The position numbers and the translations under genes were made by a program. Shown here one piece after another: positions 1 through 14,000 of a stretch of 64,000 nt of DNA (position 1 is its first letter; every line of letters starts with the position of its first letter). Below the pieces are notes generated by a model that saw nothing but the letters and a program-made list of their open reading frames with translations, had not been told where the DNA came from and searched no databases. The DNA comes from Sipunculus nudus (taxonomy: Eukaryota; Annelida; Sipuncula; Golfingiida; Sipunculidae): the NCBI GenBank assembly GCA_026874595.1, contig CM049310.1, positions 3,596,001 to 3,660,000 of the forward strand. The letters are read 5' to 3'.

Positions 1-575
1 TGGTATACAATTAAATTTTGATTATTGCATAAAATTCGGGGATGGTAGCACCTGCTATTCCTGAGAAATTATGGGTTTATGTACAGATGACCAATGACCC
101 CCGTACAAAAAAGGTCAATGCAGGTGGCGCCACCAAAACATGAATTTCATATATGACTCATGTGACCAACACTGGCATAAAATTTGGTGATGATAGCTCT
201 GGCTGTTTCTGAGATTGTCATTTAAGTATGCTTTTTTGGACAGATCACTAAGTTCAACTTCCTGTAACTCGGCAAAAATTCACCGAACCATTCAAACAAA
301 CTTGAGAGAGATGTTATAAAAGATGATTTCTGTGAAATATTGAACAATTTGGCTTGACCGTTTTGGAGGAGAAGATTTTTAAAGTTTTTTTTAGCTTTTT
401 CTCTGTAAAATCTAAGACAAGGCCTACAGGCCTAATGCGAACCTGTGCAAAGTTTTGGAGTATGAATGGAGGTTTAAAATTTAATATTGATCCTTTTAAG
501 TCCTGCAAATACCTTAGTCATTATGATTTCAGCAAAATGGACATTTCAGACCTGCAAGTTTTAGACTAGGACATT
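1..575 (+). repeat. Repeat family B copy (partial)
   Basis: Matches 1.8-3.2 kb and 45.3-46.3 kb: AGGTCAATGCAGGTGGCGCC, TGACTCATGTGACCAACA, TGTAACTCGGC and AAACTTGAGAGAGAT in the same order. It has a perfect palindrome at 123-134 and no coding capacity. Confidence 0.75.
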
Positions 576-580
576 TTAAA

Positions 581-1341
581 ACTAGAATATGGGTAGTCGA
601 CAAGCGACTATGTGTATCATCAGAAATTAGAGTGGGACGGGTGAAGTGAGGCATGGATTAAGTGGCAAGGGGAATAGAGTGAGGTGTGTTGCATATTAGC
701 ATGGATGTCTGCAGTGTAAACGTGAATGTGGGTGGTGCCACCTGTCATAAAATCGAGAAAATTGTCCAGGATGTATAAACCTGCAAAATTTCAGGTGGAT
801 AAGTCAAACCACTGCTGAGATATGAGTGATTTTATCCCAAGGCAGATGAACAGATGGACGGTGTTCATAATTGGTTGCAGGTGGCGCCACCAGTTTTGCT
901 TATGATGAAAAGCTAAGTGAGATCTATACACAAGCAAAATTTTGGCCGAATCAGTCAAACAGTTCCCGAGATATGAGCTTGGATGTCTGTAGAATAAACG
1001 TGAATGTAGGTGGCGCCACCTGTCATAAATCAAGAAAGCTGTCCAGGATGTATAAACCTGCAAAATTTCAGGTGGATAAGTCAAACCACTGCTGAGATAT
1101 GAGTGATTTTATCCCAAGGCAGATGAACAGATGGATGCTGTGCAAAAATGGTTGCAGGTGGCGTGACCATTTTGAGTGTATGTTATAAAGCTTTCCAAGG
1201 GCTACATTTGTGCAAAATTTTTAGCCTGATCGGTCTAATGGTTCCGGAGATATGCGGGTTTATGTGTGGAAACAGACGCACAAATGGACGATGGGCAGCG
1301 AGGAAAGGTCAGAGGTCAACCAAAAATGAGGGCGCAGCAGT
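581..1341 (+). mobile_element. Repeat family A copy (3'-truncated)
   Basis: Starts with the AACTAGAATATGGGTAGTCG terminus shared with the copies at 5.7, 8.6 and 51.8 kb. Two and a half internal units follow, each carrying the GGTGGCGCCACC palindrome or a variant (perfect at 880-891 and 1009-1020). The right TIR is absent. Confidence 0.75.
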
Positions 1342-1799
1342 TCACATGTGACCTGATGATAAACCTGATTCGCTTAAATGCAATCCAAGTTTTTTCAAAC
1401 AGTTGAAAGATATAGTTCCAATAATCTGGGAATTCTGCATCTAAACATTGTGTCTAGACATCTAGACGCTGTGTCTAGACGTCTAGACACATTGTCTAGA
1501 CATCCCCCCGAGCCAGGTCAGTTGCAATGGTGATGTCTGGACCCCACCTGTTTGTACTGAGTGACCTCTTGACTTGGCTGCTGAAACTCAGCATTTTGTC
1601 AAATCTGTTTTCAAATACAGAAAGCCTTTTTAAATTGGCTACAATGCTTTTTTAAAACTGTATTTACCCAATCTATTCTTATAAAACTGGCAGAACCTTA
1701 CCATAGAATAATTCTTGTAAAGTTTAAACCAATCAGCTTAACAGTTTCATCATAAATCAGTGTATAAGCTAGAAGAGTTTAAAATTACATTTTCGCTTG

Positions 1800-3225
1800 T
1801 AAAAAACACATCAGTGTAGGTGGCGCCACCAATACCTCAAAATCTGATATGACATATGTGACAAACATTGGTATAAAATTTGGTGATTATAGCTCTAGCC
1901 ATTTCTGAGATTTTAATTTTAGTGTGCTTTTTTGGACAGATGACTAAGTTCAACCTCCTGTAACTCGGCCAAAAATCTCTGAACTGGAACCATTCGAACA
2001 AACTTGAGAGAGATTTTTCCAGTGATCATTTCTGTGAAATATTGGACAATTTGGCTGGACACTTTCAGAGAAGAAGATTTTTAAAGGTTTTTAAGCTTTT
2101 TCTCAATAAATCTAAATTAATGCAGATACCCATTAATAAGCTCCAGGGCACCAAGTTTCACATGTGACTAATTCTTACATGTAATTTGGAGCTGCTAGCT
2201 CCAATGGTTTCTGACTTACAGTCATGAACGGTGGAAAGCCATCCCTGGATGGCGGACGGCTGACGACGGATGGACAACGTTGCGCCATCGCATAAGCTCA
2301 CAGGTTCGCTAAAAAAAGGTCAATGTAGATGGCAACACAAAATCTGCAACTTCAAATATGAGTCATGTGACCAACATTTGCACAATATTTGGTAATGCTA
2401 GCTTCTGTCATTTCTGAGATTACTATGTCAGTATGCTTACTTGGCCAAATGACTGTTCAAATTTGTGTAACTCCACTAAAATTCATCAAATGCAAACCAT
2501 TTGAACAAACTTGAGAGGGCTTGCCTCTGGGATCATTTTTGCAAAATATTGAACAATTTGGCTGGATCGTTTACAAGAAGAAGACTTTTTAAAGGTTTTT
2601 CAGCTTTTTCCCTATAAAATCTAAGTAAATGCAGATAGCAAAAAAATAAGCTAAATCCCACAATAATTGATATGTGAATTATCTTGAATAATTAAATCTT
2701 GGGATGGCTGCTCCTGCCATTCCTGAGAAATTATGGGATAATGTACAGATGACCAATGACCCCCGTACAAAAAGGTCAATGCAGGTGGCACCACCAATAA
2801 CTGAATTTCATATATGACTCATGTGACCAACACTGGCATAAAATTTGGTGATGATAGCTTTGGCCGTTTCTGAGACTGTCATTTTAGTGTGCTTTTTTGG
2901 ACAGATGACTAAGTTCAACTTCCTGTAACTCGGCCAAAATTTACCAAACTTGAACCATTCAAACAAACTTGAGAGAGATGGTATAAAAGATTATTTCTGT
3001 GAAATATTGAACAATTTGGCTTGACCATTTCAGAGGAGAAGGTTTTTAAAGTTTTTTTACCTTTTTCTCTATAAAATCTAAGAAAATGCAAAGTTTTTCA
3101 GATGGCTAATTTTTTGCATTAAATTTCATGATGCTAGCTCCAGTCATTTTCAAAATAGTTTGGGTTAACGTACAGACGGCGGACGCCGCCACACCATCGT
3201 ATTAGCTCACAGGTTCGCTAGAAAT
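1800..3225 (+). repeat. Repeat family B, three tandem-like units
   Basis: Units begin near 1,815, 2,320 and 2,770. Two carry the 3' tail CATCG.ATAAGCTCACAGGTTCGCT (ends 2,312 and 3,222). There is a perfect palindrome at 1,819-1,830, and the other units have decayed forms. More diverged material of the same kind continues at 3,530-4,080. Confidence 0.75.
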
Positions 3226-3529
3226 TACTACAGATGCATATTGAATGCAAAATTATAATACAGATACATCTCACTGATGGTAAAATCTTGAATTAAGTTG
3301 AGTATGGATTATTCATTATCCATGTACAGCCGTCTTTATATACCCAAAGAGAGCTGTATACCTGTGATTGTAAACACTGCTGGCATGAGGAATATCTAAA
3401 ATCATAAATCTACATTTTTAAAAAGCTTTTAAAAAACATTCTTGTCAATATTAACCATAGATAACCTGAAATCTAAATGTCTAGAGGCATAATGTAATGG
3501 ATGCTGATAAACTGGTGCCAGTCTAGATG

Positions 3530-4085
3530 TATCTGCTTCACACAGCTAACATATATGGTAAAATGACTCAATTCAATCTTTATAATTCAGCCAAAATTCA
3601 TTCTTTGGAACCATAAAAGATAATTATTATACGAATTATTCAGGGGATTATTCTTTTAAAATATTAAACAAATTTGCCTCAGTGGCATCAGTCAAAAAAC
3701 GTTTTACAGGTTTATAACTCATATGGGAAAATACAGCAAAATGGCTAAGTTAAGCTTCTCATAACTCAGCCAAAAATCACTGAACCAAAACCATTTGAAC
3801 AAACTTGAATTATCAACATCTAAGGATAATTAATGTGTGAAATTTAAGGATTTGGCCCAATGGTTTTTGAGAAGAAGATCTTTGTAGCCACTTAGCTAAA
3901 ATAGGATGTTGTGGTATATGACTAAATTCAGCTTCCCATAACTCAGCCAAAAGTCACTGAACTGAGACCATTTGAACAAACTTCAGAAAGCACTACCCTA
4001 GGATCATTTCTGTGCGATATTAAAACAATTTGGCCATATGGTTTCAGAGAAAAAGTTTTTTGTAGCCGTCAGTATGATACGGGCA
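3530..4085 (+). repeat. Degenerate repeat family B material
   Basis: Retains CATAACTCAGCCAAAA, ACCATTTGAACAAACTT and TTTGAGAAGAAGATC blocks in family order, but the palindrome is lost. Confidence 0.55.
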
Positions 4086-4261
4086 CTGATTTATCAAAGG
4101 CCGTGCCACCACTAGGCCTGACACCGCGGCACAATAGGCGCTCAATAGAATTAATGGGCTTATTATCTCTTAGTTGCAATAAGCGTACGACTGACACTCA
4201 AGGCCTGGCAGGGCTTTTGACAGTTGGTACTCAAGTCTGTAACCTCCTTGTGCAGACTAAT

Positions 4262-4805
4262 GGCACCACCTATATTCTTTTTCAATTTTTATTGCATTTT
4301 TTTCTCTATTTTTGAGACCTTCAGATGTAGCAGTAAGTCTGTTAACAGTGGACTTATTGTAACTGTCAGACCTAGAAAGCTCTAACTATATATTCAGGGA
4401 GGTCAAGAGTGCCAAAAAATCTTCAGCAGTCCCCATGGAAACCTGAAATTAGGTCATGGTGACCTATATTACTGGCCAAAATCATTTTAAGCACCCAGAA
4501 AGTAAGAAATGGTACAAAACTTTTCAATTGGACCTAGAATCTTCTTCTTTGACATCCAGGAATGTCCTTCATAAATGTGCATGGTCATTTTTAGCTCGGC
4601 TGACTGCACACAAGAAGGCTAGATTTCATTGGAATGGCTGGACATATTATCATGAAACTTTTTCTTCTTGTTGTTTTGAAGAACTTTTATTGCTACAGTT
4701 GAATGAGGATGACACCAACAAAGTTTGGCATTCAGATGATAAAAGTCCTTTTGTGAATGTCTTCCTAGTCAGCATAGGGTTATGACCCATGGGTCGCTTG
4801 TTATG
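4262..4805 (-). repeat. Repeat family C remnant, reverse orientation
   Basis: The minus strand carries AAGGTCTCAAAAATAGAGAA and the family's CCATGGGGAC block. At 4,592 the terminus TAGCTCGGCTGACTG appears, and at 4,784-4,797 TGACCCATGGGTCG. The open frame at 4,456-4,785 is repeat sequence, not a gene. Confidence 0.55.
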
Positions 4806-4966
4806 ATGCAATTCACTTCTTGTCTCCATATATGCAAGTAAAAATAAAATAAATTCCCCATCTAGTTACTCAGCCTTGTAATCAGAAAAAGACCTTTTAT
4901 TTGGCCTTACAATAGCAATTTTACTTTAAACAGCATTTATAATTGACAGATAACATGGTCACTTAC

Positions 4967-5081
4967 TGTTGTCTGCAATGACTAGCAATTCCTTTGACTG
5001 TCTGTTCTTTGTTCTGGAATCCTTGGAAAATAGCATACTCCTTACTTACAAAAACATAATCAGCCTTGTCCTGGAGTTCCC
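4967..5081 (-). CDS. KHK: KHK exon 7
   Basis: Acceptor is a long T tract ending in CAG, donor CA|GTAAGT. It encodes [16 protein letters not shown] then [18 protein letters not shown], matching vertebrate YGDVVFVSKDVAKHLGFQ. It ends in phase 2, so at least one more exon must lie left of the window. Confidence 0.92.
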
Positions 5082-8000
5082 CTGAAAAAAAAAAATCAGA
5101 TCAAATAAAACTCACTGTGTTGAGCTCAGTTAATAAAATAACCTGTTTTTTTATTATATTTATAATTTAAAAAAAAAAAATTGTCTGTGCAACTGTGGCT
5201 CATGGGTAGAGCACAGGATTAAAAGCTGGGAGATTCTTAGTTTTGGACTCAGCTGAGGCAGTGAGATTTTTCACAGTCAACCCTCACCCAGGGTGAGTGA
5301 TCTGCAGGCTTAATGGGAAGGCCGTGCCAAACAGCCATGTATACTCACAAACAATTGTGCCTATCAGGGGTTACTCAGTGGTGTGACCCAGGGATGGGGA
5401 TAAATACACGCCAGTAGTCACCGGGCCTGGTTGACTCCAGGATATAAATGAGAGGAAGCATGTGATACTGCCCTGTCATGTAGTCCTAAACCAGATTGGA
5501 ATTATGCAGATGTACATATATGTAGTTAAGTTAGCATTAAAAATTGAGGTGGGTACCTCCATCAAAATATATGAGAAAAAATAACCTGTTTTTTTTAAGT
5601 TAAATTATTACCAAATAACACGCACCTGGTAAAACCTTGGATAAGTAAAATCTATTTTGTGAGACCCTTTGACTTAAACACAACATAATTGTATCCGCCA
5701 AAACAAAGTTTTGCGGATACTATGTTTTTGACCGGGTTCCGCCGCCGCCGCCATCGCCGCCATGTTCGTTTCCAGAGAACCCCTCTGAGACTACTGGACG
5801 GATTTTTCCGAAACTTACACCAATTATTGGGTCAAATGTTAACTGGTGCCTAACCAACTGGCCTTGACCTCTGACCTTTCCTCTCTGCCCAGCGTCCGTT
5901 TGTGTGTCTGTTTCCACACATAAACCTACATATCTCGGGAACTGTTTGATTGATCAGGAAAAAAATTTTGTACAAATGTAGCCCTTGGATAGCTTTATAA
6001 CATCCACAAAAAATGATGGCGCTACCTGCAACCATGTTTGCACAGTGTCCATCTGTTCGTCTGTCTTGGGTTAAAATCACTCATATCTCTGCAGTGGTTT
6101 GACTAATTCACCTGAAATTTTGCATGCGTATACATCCTAGATACCTTTTTGATTTTATGACAGTTGGGGTCACCTACATTCACGTTCACGCTGCAGACAT
6201 CCAAGCTCATATCTCGGGAACCGTTTGACCAATCAGGAAAAAAATATTTACACCAATGTAGCCCTTGGATAGCTTTATAGCGTACACAAAAATGATGGCG
6301 CCACCTGCAGCCATTTTTGCACAGTGTCCATCTGTTTGTCTGCCTTGGGTTAAAATCACTCATATCTCTGCAGTGGTTTGACCAAATTACCTGAAATTCG
6401 GCATGTGTATACATCCTGGATAGCTTTCTTGATTTTATGACAGGTGGCGCCAGCTTCATTTATGTTCATGCTGCAGACATTACCGGTAATGCTTATATCT
6501 CTGGACTCCTTTTGACCAATCAGGGAAAGAATTTTACACAAATGTAGCCCTTGGATATCTTTATAACAAACACAAAAATGGTGGTGCCACCTGCAGCCAT
6601 TTTTGCACAGCGTCCATCTGTTTGTTTGCTGTGGGATGAAATCACTCATATTTCTGCAGTGGTTTGACTTTTCCACCTGAAATTTTGCATGTGCATACAT
6701 CTTGGAGAGTTTTTCGTTCCAATATCAGGTGGCACCAATACAGTCATGTTTACGTGGCAGACATCCATTTTAATATGTAACACATGTAACTCTATTTCCC
6801 CTTGCCACTCTATCCATGCCTCACTTCACCCGTCCCACTCTGATTTTGGCGGATACACGTAGTCGCTTGTCAACTACCCGTATTCTAGTTTTACTGTAGT
6901 TTCACTGAATGGCAATATTTTTTTAATGTTTTAGTATTGTACAAATAAAATATAATGATATGTAACACTAATAGTGGACACTGGTTAGTTCTTTATAATA
7001 ATAAAGACCTGCAAACACATTTTGTTGCAACACCTTTCACAGCAATCTACAAGTGTTGACATTTATTTATTCAGGTACCATTTAAAATTAAAAATATAAG
7101 ACTATCTATTACAATAGGAGCTAAATAGTTAAATAATGAATCCTAACTTGGCCACTGACCCAGGTTTTGCCTTGTTTTCTCTAGCTCAACTGATGTTTGT
7201 ATTCTCTCATATTCAGGCACTGTCTTGTTGTACTGGTCTACCTCCGCCAACATCTGTTTGATCTCATCAGTGGTCGGCCTGCCCTGAAGTATAATGACAT
7301 TAAATTGTACTGCCTTGAAAATACATGCTTTATATCTACCTACACAACTTATGCAGCAGAAGAAGCGTGTTTTCATATGATGAAAATTTCCTGTTTAGAC
7401 ACAATATATCAAAGTAGGCTGCTGTTTAATTATTTGGATCTCCAACCTCTATACAGATGGTACTAGGTATTAGCAGTAGTAGTTGTAGTTTATTATTATT
7501 GTGACATGTACATCATATTTTAACATCCAATCGATATACATACATATTCTAATGTGTACCCAGCCCTCCTGGACTTTTATGTCACCAATTACTTTACCTG
7601 TTAAAATATAGGTTGAAATAACATATATACAGGGAAATTATCATATAAAACCGGATGTGCCTTCTTTATCTAAATAATGTGTTAGTGTGAATGTTCCATT
7701 GGTCACTAATATAACAAGCCATTATTTCGAATTTGTTTTCAATTAAGTATATGAATATTTCTCCATCATTTAAGTGAATAAATTCTAGATTCCTGTAGTT
7801 TATAGCACCATACAACTCTTTCCTCCTTTTTTGAGTAAACAGTGCATTGACAGATAAAATGAACCTCATCCTATACTATTTTACTGTCACAAAGTTCACA
7901 TCTATAGTCTTTCTTCTATTTTCATTTTTCTATACAGCCCTGTCTATGATACCCTAATGTTCTTGAAACACCCAGTTTCTATTTTTAAACATATTATTCC

Positions 8001-11000
8001 ACTCCTTAGTTCAGTTGTGATGGTACAGTACAGATTCAATGCGTATCTCTTCTCACTGCCATTACCAACCCAGTGTACTCAAGCGGGTTGGCACTTGCAC
8101 AAGATCACATTAAAACACGGGTATGTGACGATAGATAATTTTGAGGATAGTTTATTGGTCAAGGCATTTTACTCCATACTGCAATACAGGTGACTGAGTA
8201 CCCTTACCCTACCCTACAGGGAGAGATCAGATATTGCTTTATGTTGTAATATAATAGATCCCTTTGACACCTCCGCACAAAAGAAAAATGGCTTCTCCCC
8301 TGGTCCATGTCCCATCTTTCCACATAGCTTTGTGGGATTTGGTCCAGTAATTTAATTCAGTATTGATTATAAACAAACCAACAAACAAACATGAGTGAAA
8401 ACATAACCTTCTACAAGGAAGTTAGATATAATAACAAGTGACCCATGGGTCATGACGCTCAGCTGACTGGGAAGAGATTCACAAAAGGAAATTTTATCAT
8501 CAGATGGTAGATACCCATTCAACTGAAGCATCAAACAGAGTAACCAACAGGCCAAGATTTAGTCTGTATTTATATATCTGAAAAATAGAGAAAAAATGTG
8601 TAAACTTTAAAAACTAGAATACGGGTAGCCGACAAGTGACTACGTGTATCTGCCAAAATCAGAGTGGAACGGGTGAAGTGAGGCATGGATTGAGTGGAAA
8701 GGGGAAACAGAGTGAGGTATGTTGCATATTAGCATGGATGTCTGCAGCCTAAATGTGTATGTAGGTTGTGCAACCTACCACAAATCCAGAAAGCTGTCCA
8801 AGTTGAATACATATGCAAAATTTTAGGCAGAAAAGTCAAACCACTACATAGATATGAGTGATTTTAGCCCACGGCAGACAAACAGACAGACGCTGTGCAA
8901 AAATGGTTGCAGTTTTGTGTATGATTAAGACCTATGTGAGATCTAAACACAAGCACAATTTTGGCCCAATCGGTCAAATGGTTCCTGAGATATTAGCTTG
9001 GAAGTGGGCAGCGTTAACTAGAATGTAGGTGGCGCCACCAGTCATAAAATCAAGAAAGCTATCCAGGATGTATAAACCTGCAAAATTTTAGGCAGTTATG
9101 TCAAACCACTACAGAGAAATGAGTGATTTTAGGCCACGGCAGACAAACAGACAGACGCTGTGCAAAATGTGCAAAAATGGTTGCAGGTGGCCCCTCCAGT
9201 TTTGTGTATGATAAAGACCTATGTGAGATCTATACACATGCAAAATTTTGGCCCAAGCATTCAAACGGTTCCTGAGATATGAGCTTGGATGTCATCAGCG
9301 TGAACGTGAATGTAGGTGGTGCCACCTGTCATAAAATCAAGAAAGCTATCCAGGATGTATAAAACTGCAAAATTTTAGGCAGATATGTCAAACCACTTCC
9401 AAGATATGAGTGACATTATCGCACGGCAGACTAACAGACAGACGCTGTGCAAAAATAGTTGCAGGTGGCGCCACCAGTTTAGCGTATGATAAAGAGCTAT
9501 GTTAGATCTATACACATGCAAAATTTTGGCCCGATCGGTCAAACGGTTCCCGAAATATGAGCTTGGATGTCATCAGCGTGAATGAGAATGTAGGTGGCGC
9601 CACCTGTCATAAAATCAAGAAAGCTATCCAGGATGTATAAGCATGCCGAATTTCAGGTGAATTAGTCAATTCAATGCAGAGATATGAGTGATTTTAACCA
9701 AAGCCAGATGAACAGATGGACACTGTGCAAACATGGTTACAGGTGGCGCCACCATTTTTTGTGTATGTTATAGAGCTATCCAAGGGCTACATTAGTATAA
9801 ATTTTATTTCCTGATCAGTCAAACGGTTCCCGAGATATGAGCTTGGAAAGCTCATAAAATCAAGTCCCAGAGGAGCTCTCTGGAAACGAAAGCGGCAACG
9901 GCGGAGGAACCCGGTCAAAAACATAGTATCCACAAAACTTTATTTCGGCGGGTACAAAAATACAGGTGGCTCCACCAGTCTGCAGAAACTAATAAAAACA
10001 CTTACAAACATCAATATCCATGCAAAGAATCATGGTGATCTCCCCATTAGTTGTTCAGATACTTCAGCTTTTGTATCAAATTGTCCATTATTCTGAGGGA
10101 TACTTCCGAGTCCTATAGCTTGAAGGATATGGGTAACAGAGACCTAATTTTAAGTTTCCACAGGCACTTTTCATGGGCCTCCTTGCATGACAAGAATGAA
10201 GATTCTAGGTCCAGTTGTTGCGATTTGTACCCTGTTGACAGATAACCACATCTTTAAAGGTATCATAAAAAGAGAAAAAAAATCGTAAAAATTTGAAAAA
10301 AATAGAGGTGGCGCACCCAGTCTGCAGAAACTGATGGAACAGGTCATGATCAATATGTATGCCGAAAATCATGACCATCAGTGTTGTAGTTATTGAGATA
10401 CTGCAGTTTTTGTATCAAATTTTCCATTATTCTGGGGGGTAATTTGGAGCCATACAGCTTAAAGAATATGGGTAACAGAGTCCTAATTTCAGGTTTCCAT
10501 GGAGACTTTTCATGGGTCTCCCTGTGTGTCAACAATGAAGATTCTAGGTCCAGTTTTAATGATTTGTGCCCTGTTAACAGATGTTCATAACTTTAAAGGT
10601 CTCAAAAATAGAGAAAAAATTCGTAAAAAAACCCGAACAAATACAGGTGGTGCCACCAGTCTGCAGAAACTGATGAAACACTCCATGATCAATATCCATG
10701 AAAAAAATTATGGTGATCTCTGCATTAGTTGTTCAGATACTTCAGCTTTTGTATCAAATTTTCCATTATTCTGAGCTGTACTTTGGAGTGCCATAGCTCA
10801 AAGGATATGGGTAACAGAGACCTAATTTCAGGTGTCCATGGAGACTTATCATGGGTCTCCCTGTGTGTCAACAATGAAGATTCTAGGTCCAGTCCTTACG
10901 ATTTGTACCCTGTTGACAGATAACTACATCCTGAAAGGTCTCAAAAAAAGAGAATAAAAAATTGTGAAAATTTGAAAAAATACAGGTGGCACCACCAGTC

Positions 11001-14000
11001 TGCAGGTACTGATGAAACACCTCTTGATCAATATGTATGCCAAAAATCATGACCATCAGTGTTGTAGTTATTGAGATGTTGCAGTTTGTTTTTATCAAAT
11101 TTTCCATTATTCTGGGGGGTTATTGGGAGCCCCCCATAGCTCAAAGGATATGGGTAACAGAGACCTTATTTCAGGTTTCCATGGAGACTTTTTATGGACC
11201 TCTCAGTGTGTCGAGAATGAAGATTCTAGGTCCAGTCTTTATGATTTGTGCCCTGTTAACAGCTGTTCACATTTTTAAATTCGTAAAAAATCGAAAAATT
11301 CAGGTGGCGCCACCAGTCTGCAGGAAGTGATGGAACATCTCATGATCAATAAGTATGCCAAAAATCATGACCATCAGTCAAGTAGTTAATGAGATATTGA
11401 AGTTTTTGTATGAATTTTTTTACTTTTCTGGGGGGTACTTTGGGGCCCCATAGCTCGAAGGATATGGGTAACAGAGATCTAATTTATGGTTTCCATGGAG
11501 ACTTTTAATAGGTTTCTCAGTGTGTCGAGAATGAAGATTCCAGGTCCAGCAGTTACGATTTGTGCCACGTTAACAGATGACAGCATCTTTAAACGTCTCA
11601 AAAATTGAAGAAAAAATTGTAAAAAAATTGAAAAATACAGGTGGCACCACCAGTCTGCAGGAACTTATGGAACATCTCATGATCAATATGTATGCCAAAA
11701 ACCATGACCGTCAGTGTTGTAGTTATTGAGATATTGAAGTTTTTGTATGAAATTTTTTACTATTCTGGGGGGTACTTTGGGACCCCATAGCTCAAAGGAT
11801 ATGGGTAACAGAGACCTAATTTCTGGTTTCCAAAGAGATTTTTCATGGACCTCTCAGTGTATCAGTATTAAGATTCTAGGTCCAGTCTTTAAGATTTGTG
11901 CCCTGTTAACAGATGTTCACATTTTTAAAGGTCTCAAAAACAGAGAAAAAAATTTGTAAAAAATAAAAAAATACAGGTGGCGCCACCAGTCTGCAGGAAG
12001 TGATGGAACATCTCATGATCAATATGTATGCCAAAAATCATGACCATCAGTCAAGTAGTTAATGAGATATTGAAGTTTTTGTATGAAATTTTTGACTTTT
12101 CAGGGGGGTACTTTGGGGCCCCATAGCTCGAAGGATATGGGTAACAGAGACCTAATTTCTGGTTTCCAAGGAGATTTTTCATGGACCTCTCAGAATCCCA
12201 AGTTACAAGGTTCTAGGTTCAGCGGTTACTATTTGTGCCTGGTTAACTGACGGACAGACGGACAGACGGACGATGGACAAAGAGTGATCGCTATAGCTCA
12301 GATGACTTTCAGTCAGCTGAGCTAAAAATATTGTAAGATAATACAAAATATTATAAAGAAAATACAGAATACATTTGCTTGACAGAGAAACAAGATGAAA
12401 TAGACAAGTAACTAGGACAGAGAAACAAGATGAAATAGACAAGTAACTAGGACAGAGAAACAAGATGAAATAGACAAGTAACTAGGACAGAGAAACAAGA
12501 TGAAATAGACAAGTAACTATGACAGAGAAACAAGATGAACTAGACAAGTAACCAGGACAGAGAAACAAGATGATGTAGACAAGTAACTAGGACAGAGAAA
12601 CAAGATGAAATAGACAAGTAACTAGGACAGAGAAACAAGATGAAATAGACCAGTAACTATGGATGAAATAGACAAGTAACTAGGACAGAGAAACAAGATG
12701 AAATAGACAAGTAACTAGGACAGAGAAACAAGATGAAATAGACAAGTAACTAGGACAGAGAAACAAGATGAAATAGACAAGTAACTAGGACAGAGAAACA
12801 AGATGAAATAGACAAGTAACTAGGACAGAGAAACAAGATGAAAGAGACAAGTAACCAGGACAGAGAAACAAGATGAAGTAGACAAGTAACCAGGACAGAG
12901 AAACAAGATGAAGTAGACAAGTAACTAGGACAGAGAAACAAGATGAAATAGACCAGTAACTAGGACAGAGAAACAAGATGAAATAGACCAGTAACTAGGA
13001 CAGAGAAACAAGATGAAATAGACAAGTAACTAGGACAGAGAAACAAGATGAAATAGACAAGTAACTATGACAGAGAAACAAGATGAAATAGACAAGTAAC
13101 CAGAACAGAGAAACAAGATGAAATAGACAAGTAACCAGGACAGAGAAACAAGATGAAATAGACAAGTAACTAGGACAGAGAAACAAGATGAAATAGACAA
13201 GTAACTAGGACAGAGAAACAAGATGAATTAGACAAGTAACTAGGACAGAGAAACAAGATGAAATAGACCAGTAACTAGGACAGAGAAACAAGATGAAATA
13301 GACCAGTAACTAGGACAGAGAAACAAGATGAAATAGACCAGTAACTAGGACAGAGAAACAAGATGAAATAGACCAGTAACTAGGACAGAGAAACAAGATG
13401 AAATAGACAAGTAAATAGGACAGAGAAACAAGATGAAATAGACAAGTAACTAGGACAGAGAAACAAGATGAAATAGACCAGTAACTAGGAAAGAGAAACA
13501 AGATGAAATAGACCAGTAACTAGGACAGAGAAACAAGATGAAATAGACAAGTAACTAGGACAGAGAAACAAGATGAAATAGACAAGTAACTAGGACAGAG
13601 AAACAAGATGAAATAGACCGGTAACTAGGACAGAGAAACAAGATGAAATAGACCAGTAACTAGAACAGAGAAACGAGATGAAATAAACCAGTAACTAGGA
13701 CAGAGAAACGAGATGAAATAGACCAGTAACTAGGACTGAGAAACGAGATGAAATAGACCAGTAACTAGGACAGAGAAACGAGATGAAATAGACCAGTAAC
13801 TAGGACAGACAAACAAGATGAAATAGACCAGTAACTAGGACAGAGAAACAAGATGAAAGAGACAAGTAACTAGGACAGAGAAACAAGATGAAATAGACAA
13901 GCTACTGAGCTGAGCTAAAAATATTGTAAGATAATACAAAATATTATAAAGAAAATACAGAATACATTTGCTTGACAGAGAAACAAGATGAAATAGACAA

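Noticed and set aside
1-4966. KHK 3' exon carrying GAGD
   Set aside because: I looked for a minus-strand GAGD-type motif with splice sites and saw only repeat families; it probably lies left of the window.
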